Origin: Phycisphaerales bacterium
GTDB taxonomy: Bacteria; Planctomycetota; Phycisphaerae; Phycisphaerales; UBA1924
Assembly: GCA_007693785.1 (NCBI GenBank)
Contig: RECY01000024.1
Span: 248,001-312,000 of the forward strand
DNA: 64,000 nt
Direction: 5' to 3'
The notes under the pieces are model-generated. The model did no database searches. It saw nothing but the letters and a program-made list of their open reading frames with translations, and was not told where the DNA came from. A program made the position numbers and the translations under genes. Of the stretch, positions 1-10,219 are shown piece after piece (position 1 is the first letter of the stretch; each line of letters opens with the position of its first letter).

Positions 1-2
1 AG

Positions 3-1076
3 AAGGTCTACAAGAAACTCCCCGAGACGCTCAAAACGCCGGACAAAGCGATCGACGCCGAGTTCGTGCAGGGCATCATCGCGCCGTCCACCACCGCAAA
101 AACGCTCAAGGCAATCAACTGCACCTTCGACCTCATCGTCACCTCGCTCCGCGCCGCCAGCGCCTTCAAGGACACCGGCACCGCATTCGTCGCCACATGC
201 AAAGCCGGGCTCGACCATGACGAGATGCCCGAAGTCCGCGCGGCCAAGGCGCGGAGCGAGTACACCGAAGAGCGCGGCAAGCTCGAAGACGAGGCCAAGA
301 AGCCCGAGTCCGCCGCGAGCGCCGGCAAGAAGCTCAAGGACCTCGACGACGCCGAGAAGGCGAAGGTCGAGAGCGAGAAGGGCGAGATGAAGGCGGCCGT
401 CGCGAAAGGCGACATCACCCAGAGCGAGTACGACACCTGGCTCAAGGCCCGCACCGAGGACGCCGAGCCCGACGCCGGCGACAAGATGGACCAGTACTTG
501 AAGGAACTGGAGAAGTACCGCGACGACATCAAGTCGGCCGTGGAGAAGCTCAACGAGCTCACCATCACCGCGATCGCGACGGACCTGGAAGCCGCCCGCG
601 CCGAAGCCGCCGGGGCGAAGGCGCTCACCATGGAAGCCTACCTCGGACGTCTGCCGCGACTGCTCGCGCTGCTGACGCTGAACACAACGATGATCGCCTG
701 GAAGCTCGCCCTCGGCGGGATCTTCGACGTCATCCTCCGCGACGTCGACACCGAGATCACCCGCGAGATCAAGTCGTTCCGCGAGGGCGACAACTTCGCG
801 AAAAAATTCGCGAAAGACAAAGCGGGGGAGGAGAACGTCACCAAGGCCGAGGAAGGCGCGACCAAGGTCTTCGAGGGCGTCAAGGATCTCTACAAAGCCG
901 CGCACAAGGACGAGGAAGAGCCCGCCGGCTTCCCCCCCGACGAGCGTGTCCTCGCCTGCACTGGTCAGAAAATCACCAAGAAGGATCGCAAAGAAGCCGC
1001 CGACCAGGTCCGCAAGACGGATTCACCCAAGGGCAAGGTCGACAAGCCCCCAACGATCTTCCTCAAAGTCGAGTAA
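3..1076 (+). CDS. Hypothetical coiled-coil/membrane protein, 5'-truncated, upstream of PAAR gene
   Basis: The reading frame is open to the left edge, so the true start lies outside the window; the GTG at 66 is probably internal. The visible part (about 357 residues) is unusually rich in Lys, Glu, Ala and Asp. It has a long charged, probably helical region, then one hydrophobic stretch at about 640-735 (residues around YLGRLPRLLALL and IAWKLALGGIFDV), then another charged helical region and a Lys-rich C-terminus. I recognise no enzyme motif. It sits 61 bp upstream of a PAAR-repeat protein on the same strand, so it may be a cargo, chaperone or structural partner of a contractile injection system. 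That role is inferred from the neighbour only. Confidence 0.6.
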   Translation, partial: KVYKKLPETLKTPDKAIDAEFVQGIIAPSTTAKTLKAINCTFDLIVTSLRAASAFKDTGTAFVATCKAGLDHDEMPEVRAAKARSEYTEERGKLEDEAKKPESAASAGKKLKDLDDAEKAKVESEKGEMKAAVAKGDITQSEYDTWLKARTEDAEPDAGDKMDQYLKELEKYRDDIKSAVEKLNELTITAIATDLEAARAEAAGAKALTMEAYLGRLPRLLALLTLNTTMIAWKLALGGIFDVILRDVDTEITREIKSFREGDNFAKKFAKDKAGEENVTKAEEGATKVFEGVKDLYKAAHKDEEEPAGFPPDERVLACTGQKITKKDRKEAADQVRKTDSPKGKVDKPPTIFLKVE

Positions 1077-1092
1077 GCCACTCTCCCCCGTG

Positions 1093-1113
1093 GCACGGGC
1101 GTCCCGCCCGTGC
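1093..1113. repeat. Dispersed GC-rich palindrome, copy 1
   Basis: The inverted repeat has arms GCACGGGC (1093-1100) and GCCCGTGC (1106-1113) around loop GTCCC. Read on the minus strand its core is ACGGGCGGGACGCCCGT, identical to the core at 48803-48819 on the plus strand. It lies between the unknown gene and the PAAR gene. There is no T-run on either side, so it looks like a dispersed repeat more than a terminator. Confidence 0.6.
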
Positions 1114-1137
1114 ACATCAGCAACCGACGGAGCCCCG

Positions 1138-1437
1138 ATGCCACCCGCCGCCCGCCTCACCGACATGCATGTCTGCCCCATGCAGACCCCCGGCACACCC
1201 CCGATCCCGCACGTCGGCGGCCCGGTGGTCGGGCCCGGCGCACCAACCGTCCTCATCGCCGGCCTCCCCGCCGCGGTCGTCGGCGATGCCTGCGTCTGCG
1301 TCGGTCCCCCCGATTCCATCGTCAAAGGCTCGGCCACTGTCCTCATCGGCGGCAAACCGGCCGCCCGCTTGGGCGACACCACCGCCCACGGCGGCTCCAT
1401 CGTCCTCGGCTCCCCAACCGTCCTCATCGGTGGGTGA
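1138..1437 (+). CDS. PAAR domain protein (spike-tip type)
   Basis: A 99-residue protein that is almost entirely a PAAR-repeat domain. It starts with the PAAR-like motif PPAARLTD and contains repeated strands of the type GAPTVLIAGLPAAVVGD, SATVLIGGKPAARLGD and SPTVLIGG. Family knowledge: PAAR proteins fold into a small cone that caps the VgrG spike of type VI secretion systems or related contractile injection devices and can anchor effectors. The length matches stand-alone PAAR proteins with no effector fused. The ATG at 1138 begins exactly at the PAAR domain. No VgrG, sheath or tube gene is visible in the window; they may lie to the left. The partial gene upstream is the only candidate partner. 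Confidence 0.85.
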   Translation: MPPAARLTDMHVCPMQTPGTPPIPHVGGPVVGPGAPTVLIAGLPAAVVGDACVCVGPPDSIVKGSATVLIGGKPAARLGDTTAHGGSIVLGSPTVLIGG

Positions 1438-1737
1438 GCGGCATGCGTGCCGAGGAGACAGCTATCCAGCGTCCCAGACCCCCTCTGCAGAACGACACCC
1501 GATCCCGGAGAGTGCAGTTTAACGTAACATGTATTATCGGACTCTGTAGCAAGGGCGTTGGAGGCCGGGCTCACGCGGTTTCCTGTTCCCGGTCCCTCAC
1601 CCCGAGTCCGGTCCCTCACCCCGAGTGATGCTCTCTTCTCTCGCCCCTGCGTCCATCACAGCTTAATCCCCGAAAGATGAGCGGAAGCGAGCAAATTTCG
1701 GAACAAGAGAGTTCGGAACGAGAAGGAGCCTGACACC
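1438..1737. other. Intergenic region between the PAAR gene and msrBA
   Basis: 300 bp with no convincing gene. It holds a relatively AT-rich patch at about 1513-1540 that could be part of a promoter, a perfect 19-bp tandem duplication at 1589-1626, and an imperfect direct repeat (TTCGGAAC followed by purines) at about 1697-1725, just before the AAGGAG ribosome-binding site of the next gene. Confidence 0.5.
1589..1626. repeat. Perfect 19-bp tandem duplication
   Basis: CCGGTCCCTCACCCCGAGT occurs at 1589-1607 and again immediately at 1608-1626 with no mismatch. It is in noncoding sequence upstream of msrBA. A duplication this clean suggests a recent slippage event or a two-copy binding site. Confidence 0.85.
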
Positions 1738-2943
1738 ATGCCCCGCGATGCGATGGTCATTTCTGCCGTCATCCTCGGGCTGATCGCAATGGTCCCGCTC
1801 GCGGCCGCCGTGGGCGGGAACAATGCGTCACCGTTCACATCTCGCTCGGGCGGGCTGGTTCAGACGATCGCGACCTGGTTCGGAGCAGACACGATGATCG
1901 AGTCCACCCCACGCGTTCCTGCGTCCCGCGCGGCCGACCGCCCCGCCGATTGGCCCCTCTACTCCAAAGCCGGGCACGACATCACCCCCCTGCCCGACGC
2001 GAAGGTGCAGGAACTCGCCCTGAGCCTCACCCCGGAGCAACGCCGGGTTCTGCTCAACGCCGGGACCGAGCCCGCCTTCTGCGGCGACCTGCTCGACAAC
2101 CCCGAGCACGGCACGTACTGCTGCCGCCTCTGCGGGCTGCCGCTGTTCAACTCGCGCCACAAGTTCGACAGCGGCACCGGGTGGCCCAGCTTTGATCGCT
2201 CGGTCGATCCCGACCACGTTCGATACAAAGAAGACCGCGCCCACGGCATGGTCCGCACCGAGATCCTCTGCGCCCGCTGCAACGGGCACCTCGGGCACGT
2301 CTTCACCGACGGCCCGCGCCAGACGACCGGGCAACGGTACTGCCTCAACTCCGCCAGCATGCAATTCTTCACGGAGGACGCCGAGATGCCCGAACGCAGC
2401 CGCCCGGTCGAGACCGCGACCGCCTACTTCGCCGGCGGGTGCTTCTGGGGCGTTGAGCACTATTTCGAGCACAAGGTGCCCGGCGTGCTCGACGTCGTCA
2501 GCGGGTACCAGAACGGGCACACCGACAATCCTATGTATAAGCAGGTTTGCACGGGCACAACCGGGCACGCCGAGAGCGTGCGGATCACCTACGACCCAGC
2601 CCGCGTGTCGTTCCGCGAGCTCATGGAAGTCTTCTTCTGGATCCACGACCCGACGCAGCTCAACCGCCAGGGCCCGGACGTGGGCACGCAGTATCGCAGC
2701 GCCGTCTTCGCGGCCGACGAAGCCCAACTCGAAGAAGCCCGCCGTTATGTCAAATTCCTTACCGAGAACGACCCGCGGTTCAAGGACCGTCCGATCGTAA
2801 CGCAGGTGGAGATGACCGAGCGGTTCTGGGAGGCCGAGGAGTATCACCAGGACTACAGCGCGCGTCACAACAAGGCGTGCTACATCCCCGAATGGCGCGG
2901 CGTCGAACCGCCGGCTATCCTCACCGGTGCGGGTGTGAAGTAA
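1738..2943 (+). CDS. msrBA: Bifunctional methionine sulfoxide reductase B/A, membrane-anchored or exported
   Basis: This repairs oxidised methionine in proteins: the MsrB half reduces the R-sulfoxide and the MsrA half the S-sulfoxide. The 401-residue protein begins with a hydrophobic segment (about residues 7-25) that should act as a signal anchor or signal peptide. MsrB comes next (about 85-212), with zinc cysteine pairs at C129/C132 and C178/C181, a GTGWPSF motif and catalytic C202 in RYCLNSAS. MsrA follows (about 225-385), with GCFWG and catalytic C235. The start is backed by AAGGAG nine bases upstream. B-then-A fusions are known. The N-terminal export signal suggests repair of envelope proteins. 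The gene converges with the epimerase pair downstream. Confidence 0.95.
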   Translation: MPRDAMVISAVILGLIAMVPLAAAVGGNNASPFTSRSGGLVQTIATWFGADTMIESTPRVPASRAADRPADWPLYSKAGHDITPLPDAKVQELALSLTPEQRRVLLNAGTEPAFCGDLLDNPEHGTYCCRLCGLPLFNSRHKFDSGTGWPSFDRSVDPDHVRYKEDRAHGMVRTEILCARCNGHLGHVFTDGPRQTTGQRYCLNSASMQFFTEDAEMPERSRPVETATAYFAGGCFWGVEHYFEHKVPGVLDVVSGYQNGHTDNPMYKQVCTGTTGHAESVRITYDPARVSFRELMEVFFWIHDPTQLNRQGPDVGTQYRSAVFAADEAQLEEARRYVKFLTENDPRFKDRPIVTQVEMTERFWEAEEYHQDYSARHNKACYIPEWRGVEPPAILTGAGVK

Positions 2944-2988
2944 ACCTTCTCGCCCGGAAGTACGCCCCGGCCACGGCTTTGGCTCGGC

Positions 2989-3956
<968 letters not shown>

Positions 3957-3960
<4 letters not shown>

Positions 3961-5036
3961 GAGGCCCCCCCGCTCCCGCGGCGCGAGTGTTCAATGTGAC
4001 GAGCGGTGTCGCCCATCGCCCGCACCGGGTCCACGCTCGGCTTCCACCCGAGCCCGCGCTCGGTCTCTCGCATGTCGGCGCAGGTGTACTCCTGATAGAA
4101 CGCGCGCACGCTCGGGGGCATCTCGAAGTACTCGGTCGGGCGTTCGCCCGCGTCAAACTCCAGCGCCGATCGCACGGCCTCCACCAGTTCGTTGAACGTC
4201 GTCGCACGCCCGGAGCCCAGGTTATACACGCCCGGCTCGACGTCGAACTCGTGCCACGCCGCCCGCCCGGCGGCCGCGATTGTGCAAGAGACCACGTCCT
4301 CCACCGGCACCTGGTCCCGCGCCTGCTCCCCGTGCTCGAACAAACGCGGGCTCTCACCCTCGAGCAACTGCACCGCGAGTTGGTGGACCATCGACGCCAT
4401 CTTGCCCTTGCGCCCCTCGCCTGGGCCGAAGACGTTGAAGTAGCGCAGCCCCACCACGTGCGGCATCTCCCGCCCGGCGCGCGACGCCTCGGCGAGCGCG
4501 CGCCGGTGCTCGACCTCCATCAGCCACTTGCTGAACCCGTAAACGTTGTTCGGCCTCCCGGCGGCCTCCAGCGGGAACGCCTCGCGCGACGCGGCCTGCG
4601 CCGGCGTGCCATACGTCGCCGCGCTCGACGCGTACACCAACGGCACCTGCCCCCGCACGCACGCCTCCAGCATCGGCCCGAACGTCTCGCTGTTCACCTC
4701 GATCATCTCACGCTCGTTCGCGACCGTCGTGTCCGTGATCGCGCCGAGGTGGAACACCGCCCGCGGCTCCCGCGCCTCCAGCAGGCTGTCCCAGTCCACC
4801 TCCGACACCGAGCCCGCCAGCACCTCGCCGGAGAAGACCCCCCCGCCGCCGTCGCCCGCTTCTGAACGCGCAAACGCTTCCACAAGGTTCGCGAACGACC
4901 CCGATCGGAAATCATCAATGACAACAAGCTCGGCTTCGGTCCCGTGCGCCCGCGCACGCCCATCCAGCGCACGGCAGAGATTCGCCCCGATAAAGCCGGC
5001 CCCGCCGGTCACGATGTAGCAAGGTCGTTCTGGCAT
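3957..5036 (-). CDS. hldD: ADP-glyceromanno-heptose 6-epimerase-like protein
   Basis: A 359-residue SDR epimerase resembling HldD/RfaD, which makes ADP-L-glycero-D-manno-heptose for the LPS inner core. The NAD-binding GxxGxxG is at G11-G14-G17. The catalytic region YASSAATYG is followed by Y166-GFSK170, and the [11 protein letters not shown] block matches the family's KGxMAS signature. It is slightly longer than E. coli HldD (about 310) through a Gly-rich insert near residues 60-70. The ATGA overlap with the downstream UXS-like gene makes a two-gene unit. The GT9 heptosyltransferase-like gene at 12.9 kb is a plausible consumer of its product. Confidence 0.85.
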
Positions 5037-5079
5037 GATCGGGCGATCCTAGCGGGCCGGCGAAGCCCGAGCCAAACGC

Positions 5080-5838
5080 TCAGCGTCGCCCGCCGCCGTC
5101 CCCGGCCGGAAAACTCGGCGAGGGGATCCGCAGCGTCTGCCCTACGCGGATCTGGTCGGCCGATTGCAACCGATCCCGGTTCGCGTCCAGGATCTGGCGC
5201 GTCTCCCGCGCCGACCCGTAGAACCGCAGCGCGATCCCGCCCAGCGTGTCCCGCGGCTGCACCACGTACTCGATCACCACCGGTGTCGGAGCCTCCGCCG
5301 CACGGCGTTCTCCGCTCTCCTCCACGACACCCTGGATGTTCGCCGGATCCGTCGGGAGTTGCAGCGTCTCGCCCGGCACCAGTCGCCGGGGATCCTTGAA
5401 GGGGTTCGCCCGCGCGATCGCCGACTCGTAGCGGGCCGACCCGAACTCACGAACCGCGATCCGCCCGAAGGTGTCCCCGCGCTGGATGACGTACGTGCGG
5501 AACTCCGGCGGACGCACCCGCGGCGCCCCCTCGTCCCTGCCCGCACCGCCCGCACGCGAAGGCTCGGACGACGACGGCGCCGCCTCGCCGGGCCCGCGGA
5601 TCGGCTCCGCCATGCGCCGGGGCGTCGGGGGCTCCCCCGCTAGCCGCTGATCGAGGGTGAAGACGCGTCCTCCCCCGTCGCCGACGGGAGAAGTCCCGCC
5701 CGAGGCGGTCGCGAGCGGGGCATCGGAGAACGAGACCCGCACCCGCTCCTCGGGCGGCTGCCAGAGCCAGTACACCGCGACCCAGAGCCCGACCAGCAGG
5801 GCGAAGCCGCCGATCAGCCGTCCGGAGCGATCCGCCAT
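5080..5838 (-). CDS. Membrane-anchored protein with two LysM domains
   Basis: 252 residues. A hydrophobic helix at about 9-26 forms a signal anchor. A low-complexity Gly/Pro/Ser linker follows to about residue 112, then two LysM domains at about 115-162 and 190-238, each starting with the YVIQRGDTFGRIA / YVVQPRDTLGGIA pattern. LysM domains bind the glycan backbone of peptidoglycan, so this is probably a periplasmic protein linking membrane and wall. No catalytic domain is visible. It lies downstream of secDF on the same strand and just upstream of the epimerase pair. Confidence 0.85.
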   Translation of the reverse strand: MADRSGRLIGGFALLVGLWVAVYWLWQPPEERVRVSFSDAPLATASGGTSPVGDGGGRVFTLDQRLAGEPPTPRRMAEPIRGPGEAAPSSSEPSRAGGAGRDEGAPRVRPPEFRTYVIQRGDTFGRIAVREFGSARYESAIARANPFKDPRRLVPGETLQLPTDPANIQGVVEESGERRAAEAPTPVVIEYVVQPRDTLGGIALRFYGSARETRQILDANRDRLQSADQIRVGQTLRIPSPSFPAGDGGGRR

Positions 5839-6001
5839 CGCCTGCGCCTCCGAAGCCTTGCCTCAGACCACCCCGGCCTGCCGCCCCGGGCGTCAGCCGA
5901 GCCTGTACACCGATCGGGAAGACACCCGACCGGGTATTGTCGGCCGAACCGATCGCCCGCGGCCAATCCGCGTGCCGCGGGCGGGGTCGGGCACGTCCCG
6001 C

Positions 6002-9000
6002 TTACGTCGCCGTCGGTCCCGCCGGGGCGAGGCTACCCCCCGCCGGCTCCTCCGGCGGGCGGTTGAACGACATGTCCTTCTTCGCCGTCCAGACCAGCGG
6101 CGCCGCGACCGCGATCGAGGAGTACGTCCCCACGAGGATGCCCAGCATCAGGGCGTAGCTAAACGCCCGCACACCCTCGCCGCCGAAGATGAACAGGATG
6201 CTCGTCGCGATCAGCGTCGTGCCACTGGTGATCGCCGTGCGGCTGATCGTCTGGTTGATGCTGAGGTTCACGACCTTGCGGCTCGCGTAGGGCAGCTTGC
6301 CGCGGTTCTCACGGATGCGGTCCATGATGATGATCGTGTCGTTGAGCGAGTAGCCGATGATCGTCAGGATCGCCGCGACGAGGCTCAGGTCGATCTTGAA
6401 CGGCAGCACACCGATCGACTGCGCGATCGAAGCCGTCGCCGGGAAGTCGTACACGATCTCAGCCAGCGCGATCAGCCCGATCACGACCAGCACGTCGTGC
6501 AGGAGGCAGACGATCGCCGCCATCGAGTACCGGACCGAACCGAACCGAACCCAGATATAGATCAGGATCAGCAGGAAGCTCAGCAGCACCGCCACGATCG
6601 CCTGCGCCTGGAAGGTCGCCGCGATCGCCGGGCTGAACGTCTGCACGCTCGCGGGCGTCGTGGTTCGGTTCATCGCCTCCCGGACGAGTTCCCACTCCAG
6701 CGCCGCGACCTCGTTCCAGAACCGGTCGGGGTTCTGCACGGCGCTGACGGCCGGGTCGCTCACGAGCACCACCGCCGCCTCTACGCGCTCCTCGCCGCCC
6801 CGCAGCACAAGGATCTGACGGGGACGCCCGGAGAGCTCACGAAAGTCCTGCTGCTCGACCATGGTCGCGAGGCGTTGCTCCAGGCTTTCACGCGTCACCG
6901 GCGGGTTGATCCCGTCCATGACGATCGCGACCCCGCCGACCCAGTCCGGGATCTGGTTCCGCACCGACGGGCGGTCGATCTCTTCACCGAGCACCGGCCC
7001 GAGCAGCGCGTACACCGGCGCCTCGCGCACCGGCCCCGTTTCCATCCGCTCGAAACTCACCGGCGGCAGCGACGCGATCTCGGCCTGGAACGCCCGCGTG
7101 ATCTCCGCCAGCACCTGCTGATCGGCCGTCGAAACCGTCTTGATCTGGAACCGGTCGCTCGTCACACCGTCGCCACGCGGGTCGATCGGCAGCACCGAAG
7201 CTGTGCGCAAGGGGCGGAGCGGATCGTCCTCGGCCCGATCGGCCGAGATCGCCACCACCCGATCGAGCACTTCCTGACGCGTCAGCAGCGTCGTCTGACC
7301 CGTCTCCGGATCGCGGAAGTCGAGCGTGACCTGTGTGCCGCCGACGAACTCGTTGTCCAGCATCTCCGAGCCCTGATACCACACCATGCCCAGCCCGAGC
7401 GCGACCATCGCCCCGCTGATCGCCATGTAGAGGTACCGCCCCTTGATCCAGTCGATCCTCGGCTCGAGGATCCGGTCGATCACCGGCACTTTCAGCGGCA
7501 GCATCGAGAGGCTCTTGATCTGGATCACGTCCACCAGCACCGTGAAGATCACGCGGCTCACGATCAACGCGCTGAACAAGGTCGCCACCACGCCCACGCC
7601 CAGCGTGATCGCGAAGCCCTTGATCTCCTGCGTCCCCGTGTACGCCAGCACCACGCACACGATCAGGTTCGTCACGTTGCCGTCCACGATCGAGCTCAGC
7701 GCCCGGCTGTAGCCCAAACGCACGGCCGCACGCAGGTCGGTGCCCTTACGCAGCTCTTCGCGGATGCGCTCGTAGATCAGCACGTTCGCGTCGACCGCCA
7801 TGCCGAAGGTCAGCACAACGCCCGCGATGCCCGGGAGCGTAAACGCCGCTCGGTTCAGGCTCATCGCCCCGAGGATCACGATCGCCGAGGAGATCAGCGT
7901 GATCACCGCCACGCCGCCCGCGACGAAGTAGTAGATCACCATGAACACACTGACCGCGGTGATCCCCCAGATCCCCGCCCGCATCCCGGACCGCAGGTTG
8001 TCCAGACCCAGGTTCGGCCCCACCGTGCTGATGCTGATCGGCTCCGGGCTCAGCTTCGCCTGCAGCGAGCCCGCGGCCAGCACGTTCACGATGTACGCGA
8101 TCTCCTCGCGCGTGAACTGACCGGTGATCTGCCCGCTGCTGGTGATGCGGCTCTGCAGCGTCGGCGCCGTATAGACCTCGTCGTCCAGCAGGATCGCCAT
8201 GTTCTCCTGCGTGTGACGCTCGGTGAGCTGCCCCAGCAGGTTGGCGCCACGGGTGTTCATCCGAAAGTTGATCGCCGGCCGACCGATGTTGTCCGAGCCC
8301 TGGGCCGCGCTGTCAACCCGCCAGTTCCCTTCCGCCTGCGTCAACCGGGTCCCGCGCGTGTTCCACGCGAGCATGTAGTACTCGCCGTCATAAGGCTCAA
8401 CGACGTACCCGCGGTTCGCGAAGAAGCCCGCCGGGTCCGCCTCCATCGCCCCCAGTTCCGCGACGTTCCGGTACCAGTTCTGAGGGCTGTTCAGCCGGTA
8501 CCAACCCGCGTCGGTCACATTCACGTTCCGCGGGCCGTTCTCCTGAAGCTCACGACGCAGGCGCGACTCTTCCGGGTGCTCGCCCGGGGTCGGCGTGATA
8601 CGGAACGCGAGCACACCCGCGCCACGGAGCAGGCGGATCAGGTCCGCCGGGTCGTCCAGCGTCGTCCGCTCCCGTTCGAAAGACTCCCACGCGGTGCGGA
8701 CGTCCGCGAGCGTGTCGGCCTGCTGCGGGTGCTGCTCCAGCAGACGCCCCCACGCCTCTTCGCGCGGGTTGGGCAGCGTGATCCGCTCCCCCCGCTCCTC
8801 GTCGAGCATGCTCAGCGAGCGATTGCTCAGACGCAGCGCCCGCTCGACGTCCGCCGGGCGGAGCACCGCGCCCACGGCCGCACCCCGCGCCGCCTCGTAC
8901 GCCAGTTCCGCTTCCGCGACGGCGTCCACCAAGTCCGCGATCTCGTCGTCGCTCGCTTCACCACGACCGAGGACCGCCTCGTACGCCGCTCTCGCCTCGG

Positions 9001-9481
9001 CGGCTGTATCGAACGCCGAGGCCGCCGCCTCCGCGAGGCGGGCACGCTCCGGGTTCGAGCCCCGCATCTGCTCGATCTCTCGCTCGCGCGCCTCCGGCTC
9101 CTGACGCATCAGACGCTCGAACGCCCCGGCGTCGAGGCCGTCCGTCCGAAGACGCGCAAGCTGGGCCTCAAAGTCCGCCCGGAGGCGTTTCACCCGCTCG
9201 CTCGGGAGCGGCATCGTGATCTCGATCCGGTCACGACCCTGCGCCACCATCAGGATGTCGAACTGCCCCTGCGGATCGACGCGCCGTTTCAGCACCTCGA
9301 TCGTGTCGCTCAGCACCCGCTGCGGGTCCTCGCCAGGCTCGATCTGCACCGAGTACACCAGGCTGACCCCGCCCGCCAGGTCCTTGCCCAGACGCAACTG
9401 ACGCTCCGGCGGCACGATCGACCACGCGCACACCACCAACACCGTCACCGCCACCATCAACCACGAACGAAAATGCCGCAT
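6002..9481 (-). CDS. secDF: Protein translocase subunit SecDF (fused)
   Basis: A single 1159-residue SecD-SecF fusion that uses the proton motive force to pull exported proteins through SecYEG. The first membrane helix is at about 3-22. The SecD part carries the conserved GGTxxxx-like periplasmic region, the LPGIAGVVLTFGMAVDANVLIYERIREE motif region and its helix bundle. The SecF half starts near the GSEMLDNEFVGGTQ segment and ends with its own bundle, which contains the SLNDTIIIMDRIRENR region. The ATG at 9481 is preferred because GGAG lies 9 nt upstream; a GTG at 9517 is possible. An Ala/Glu/Arg-rich helical insert of about 185 residues (about 95-280) sits in the first periplasmic domain. 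The tgt-yajC-secDF order matches E. coli tgt-yajC-secD-secF. Confidence 0.95.
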   Translation of the reverse strand: MRHFRSWLMVAVTVLVVCAWSIVPPERQLRLGKDLAGGVSLVYSVQIEPGEDPQRVLSDTIEVLKRRVDPQGQFDILMVAQGRDRIEITMPLPSERVKRLRADFEAQLARLRTDGLDAGAFERLMRQEPEAREREIEQMRGSNPERARLAEAAASAFDTAAEARAAYEAVLGRGEASDDEIADLVDAVAEAELAYEAARGAAVGAVLRPADVERALRLSNRSLSMLDEERGERITLPNPREEAWGRLLEQHPQQADTLADVRTAWESFERERTTLDDPADLIRLLRGAGVLAFRITPTPGEHPEESRLRRELQENGPRNVNVTDAGWYRLNSPQNWYRNVAELGAMEADPAGFFANRGYVVEPYDGEYYMLAWNTRGTRLTQAEGNWRVDSAAQGSDNIGRPAINFRMNTRGANLLGQLTERHTQENMAILLDDEVYTAPTLQSRITSSGQITGQFTREEIAYIVNVLAAGSLQAKLSPEPISISTVGPNLGLDNLRSGMRAGIWGITAVSVFMVIYYFVAGGVAVITLISSAIVILGAMSLNRAAFTLPGIAGVVLTFGMAVDANVLIYERIREELRKGTDLRAAVRLGYSRALSSIVDGNVTNLIVCVVLAYTGTQEIKGFAITLGVGVVATLFSALIVSRVIFTVLVDVIQIKSLSMLPLKVPVIDRILEPRIDWIKGRYLYMAISGAMVALGLGMVWYQGSEMLDNEFVGGTQVTLDFRDPETGQTTLLTRQEVLDRVVAISADRAEDDPLRPLRTASVLPIDPRGDGVTSDRFQIKTVSTADQQVLAEITRAFQAEIASLPPVSFERMETGPVREAPVYALLGPVLGEEIDRPSVRNQIPDWVGGVAIVMDGINPPVTRESLEQRLATMVEQQDFRELSGRPRQILVLRGGEERVEAAVVLVSDPAVSAVQNPDRFWNEVAALEWELVREAMNRTTTPASVQTFSPAIAATFQAQAIVAVLLSFLLILIYIWVRFGSVRYSMAAIVCLLHDVLVVIGLIALAEIVYDFPATASIAQSIGVLPFKIDLSLVAAILTIIGYSLNDTIIIMDRIRENRGKLPYASRKVVNLSINQTISRTAITSGTTLIATSILFIFGGEGVRAFSYALMLGILVGTYSSIAVAAPLVWTAKKDMSFNRPPEEPAGGSLAPAGPTAT

Positions 9482-9694
9482 CGAAGAGGGCTCCAGCCCG
9501 AAAGTGCGGCGCGCCACCAGGACGCGCCATCAGGCAACAGAATCAATCACAGACGAGGCGAAACCGGGCACGGGCCCGGACGCGGAACCTACACAGTAGA
9601 CCGGGCAAACACCCACGCCCCGCCCCCAACCCCAACCAACCACCCGCACACCCGAGCTCCCAAAGCCCGAGGGCGAGCCACCGCTCGGACCGAC

Positions 9695-10198
9695 TCAGCG
9701 AGGGCCGCCCGCCTGGGTCAACGCCGGCTCGCTCGCACCCGTGCCCTCGTCCGTGCCCTCGCCGGAGCCCGAACCGCCCGGGCCCGGCTTGAGCACCTGC
9801 TGGATCGCCGTCTTGCTGAACCGGATCCGGGTCCCGCTCGCCCGGTCCGTCTCGACCACCACCTCGTGATCCCGGACCTCGACCACGCTCCCGATCACCC
9901 CGCCGATCGTCTGCACCTGATCATGCCGACGCAGGCCCCCCAGCATCGCGTCCTTCTGCTTCCGCTGCTTCCGCTGACCCATCACGCTCGAGATGATCAT
10001 GAACAGCAAGAGACCGATCATCAGCGGGAAGATGAAAGTGAACGGGTTCGACCCGGCAGGGGGCGCGCCCCCCGGCCCGGCGTCGGGAACCACCTGCTGG
10101 GTCCCGCCCGGTGCCCCGGGCGTCCCCGTGGGCACCCCCGGCGCCCCCGTCGGCCCGTTCTGCGCCAGTGTCCACGCCTGCCATGCCCAGTCGTTCAT
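9695..10198 (-). CDS. yajC: Preprotein translocase subunit YajC
   Basis: 167 residues. A Gly/Pro/Thr-rich N-terminal stretch precedes a single membrane helix (around FIFPLMIGLLLFMIISSVM). A basic QRKQRKQKD patch and the YajC core then follow, with LRRHDQVQTIGGVIGSVVEV and a conserved strand pattern. YajC is a small membrane protein that associates with SecDF. The Ser/Gly/Glu-rich tail and the long N-terminal stretch make it larger than E. coli YajC (110). The start has GGGGAG upstream. It sits between tgt and secDF, the classic position. Confidence 0.93.
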   Translation of the reverse strand: MNDWAWQAWTLAQNGPTGAPGVPTGTPGAPGGTQQVVPDAGPGGAPPAGSNPFTFIFPLMIGLLLFMIISSVMGQRKQRKQKDAMLGGLRRHDQVQTIGGVIGSVVEVRDHEVVVETDRASGTRIRFSKTAIQQVLKPGPGGSGSGEGTDEGTGASEPALTQAGGPR

Positions 10199-10219
10199 GG
10201 GTTGCTCCCCAGAGTTCTT

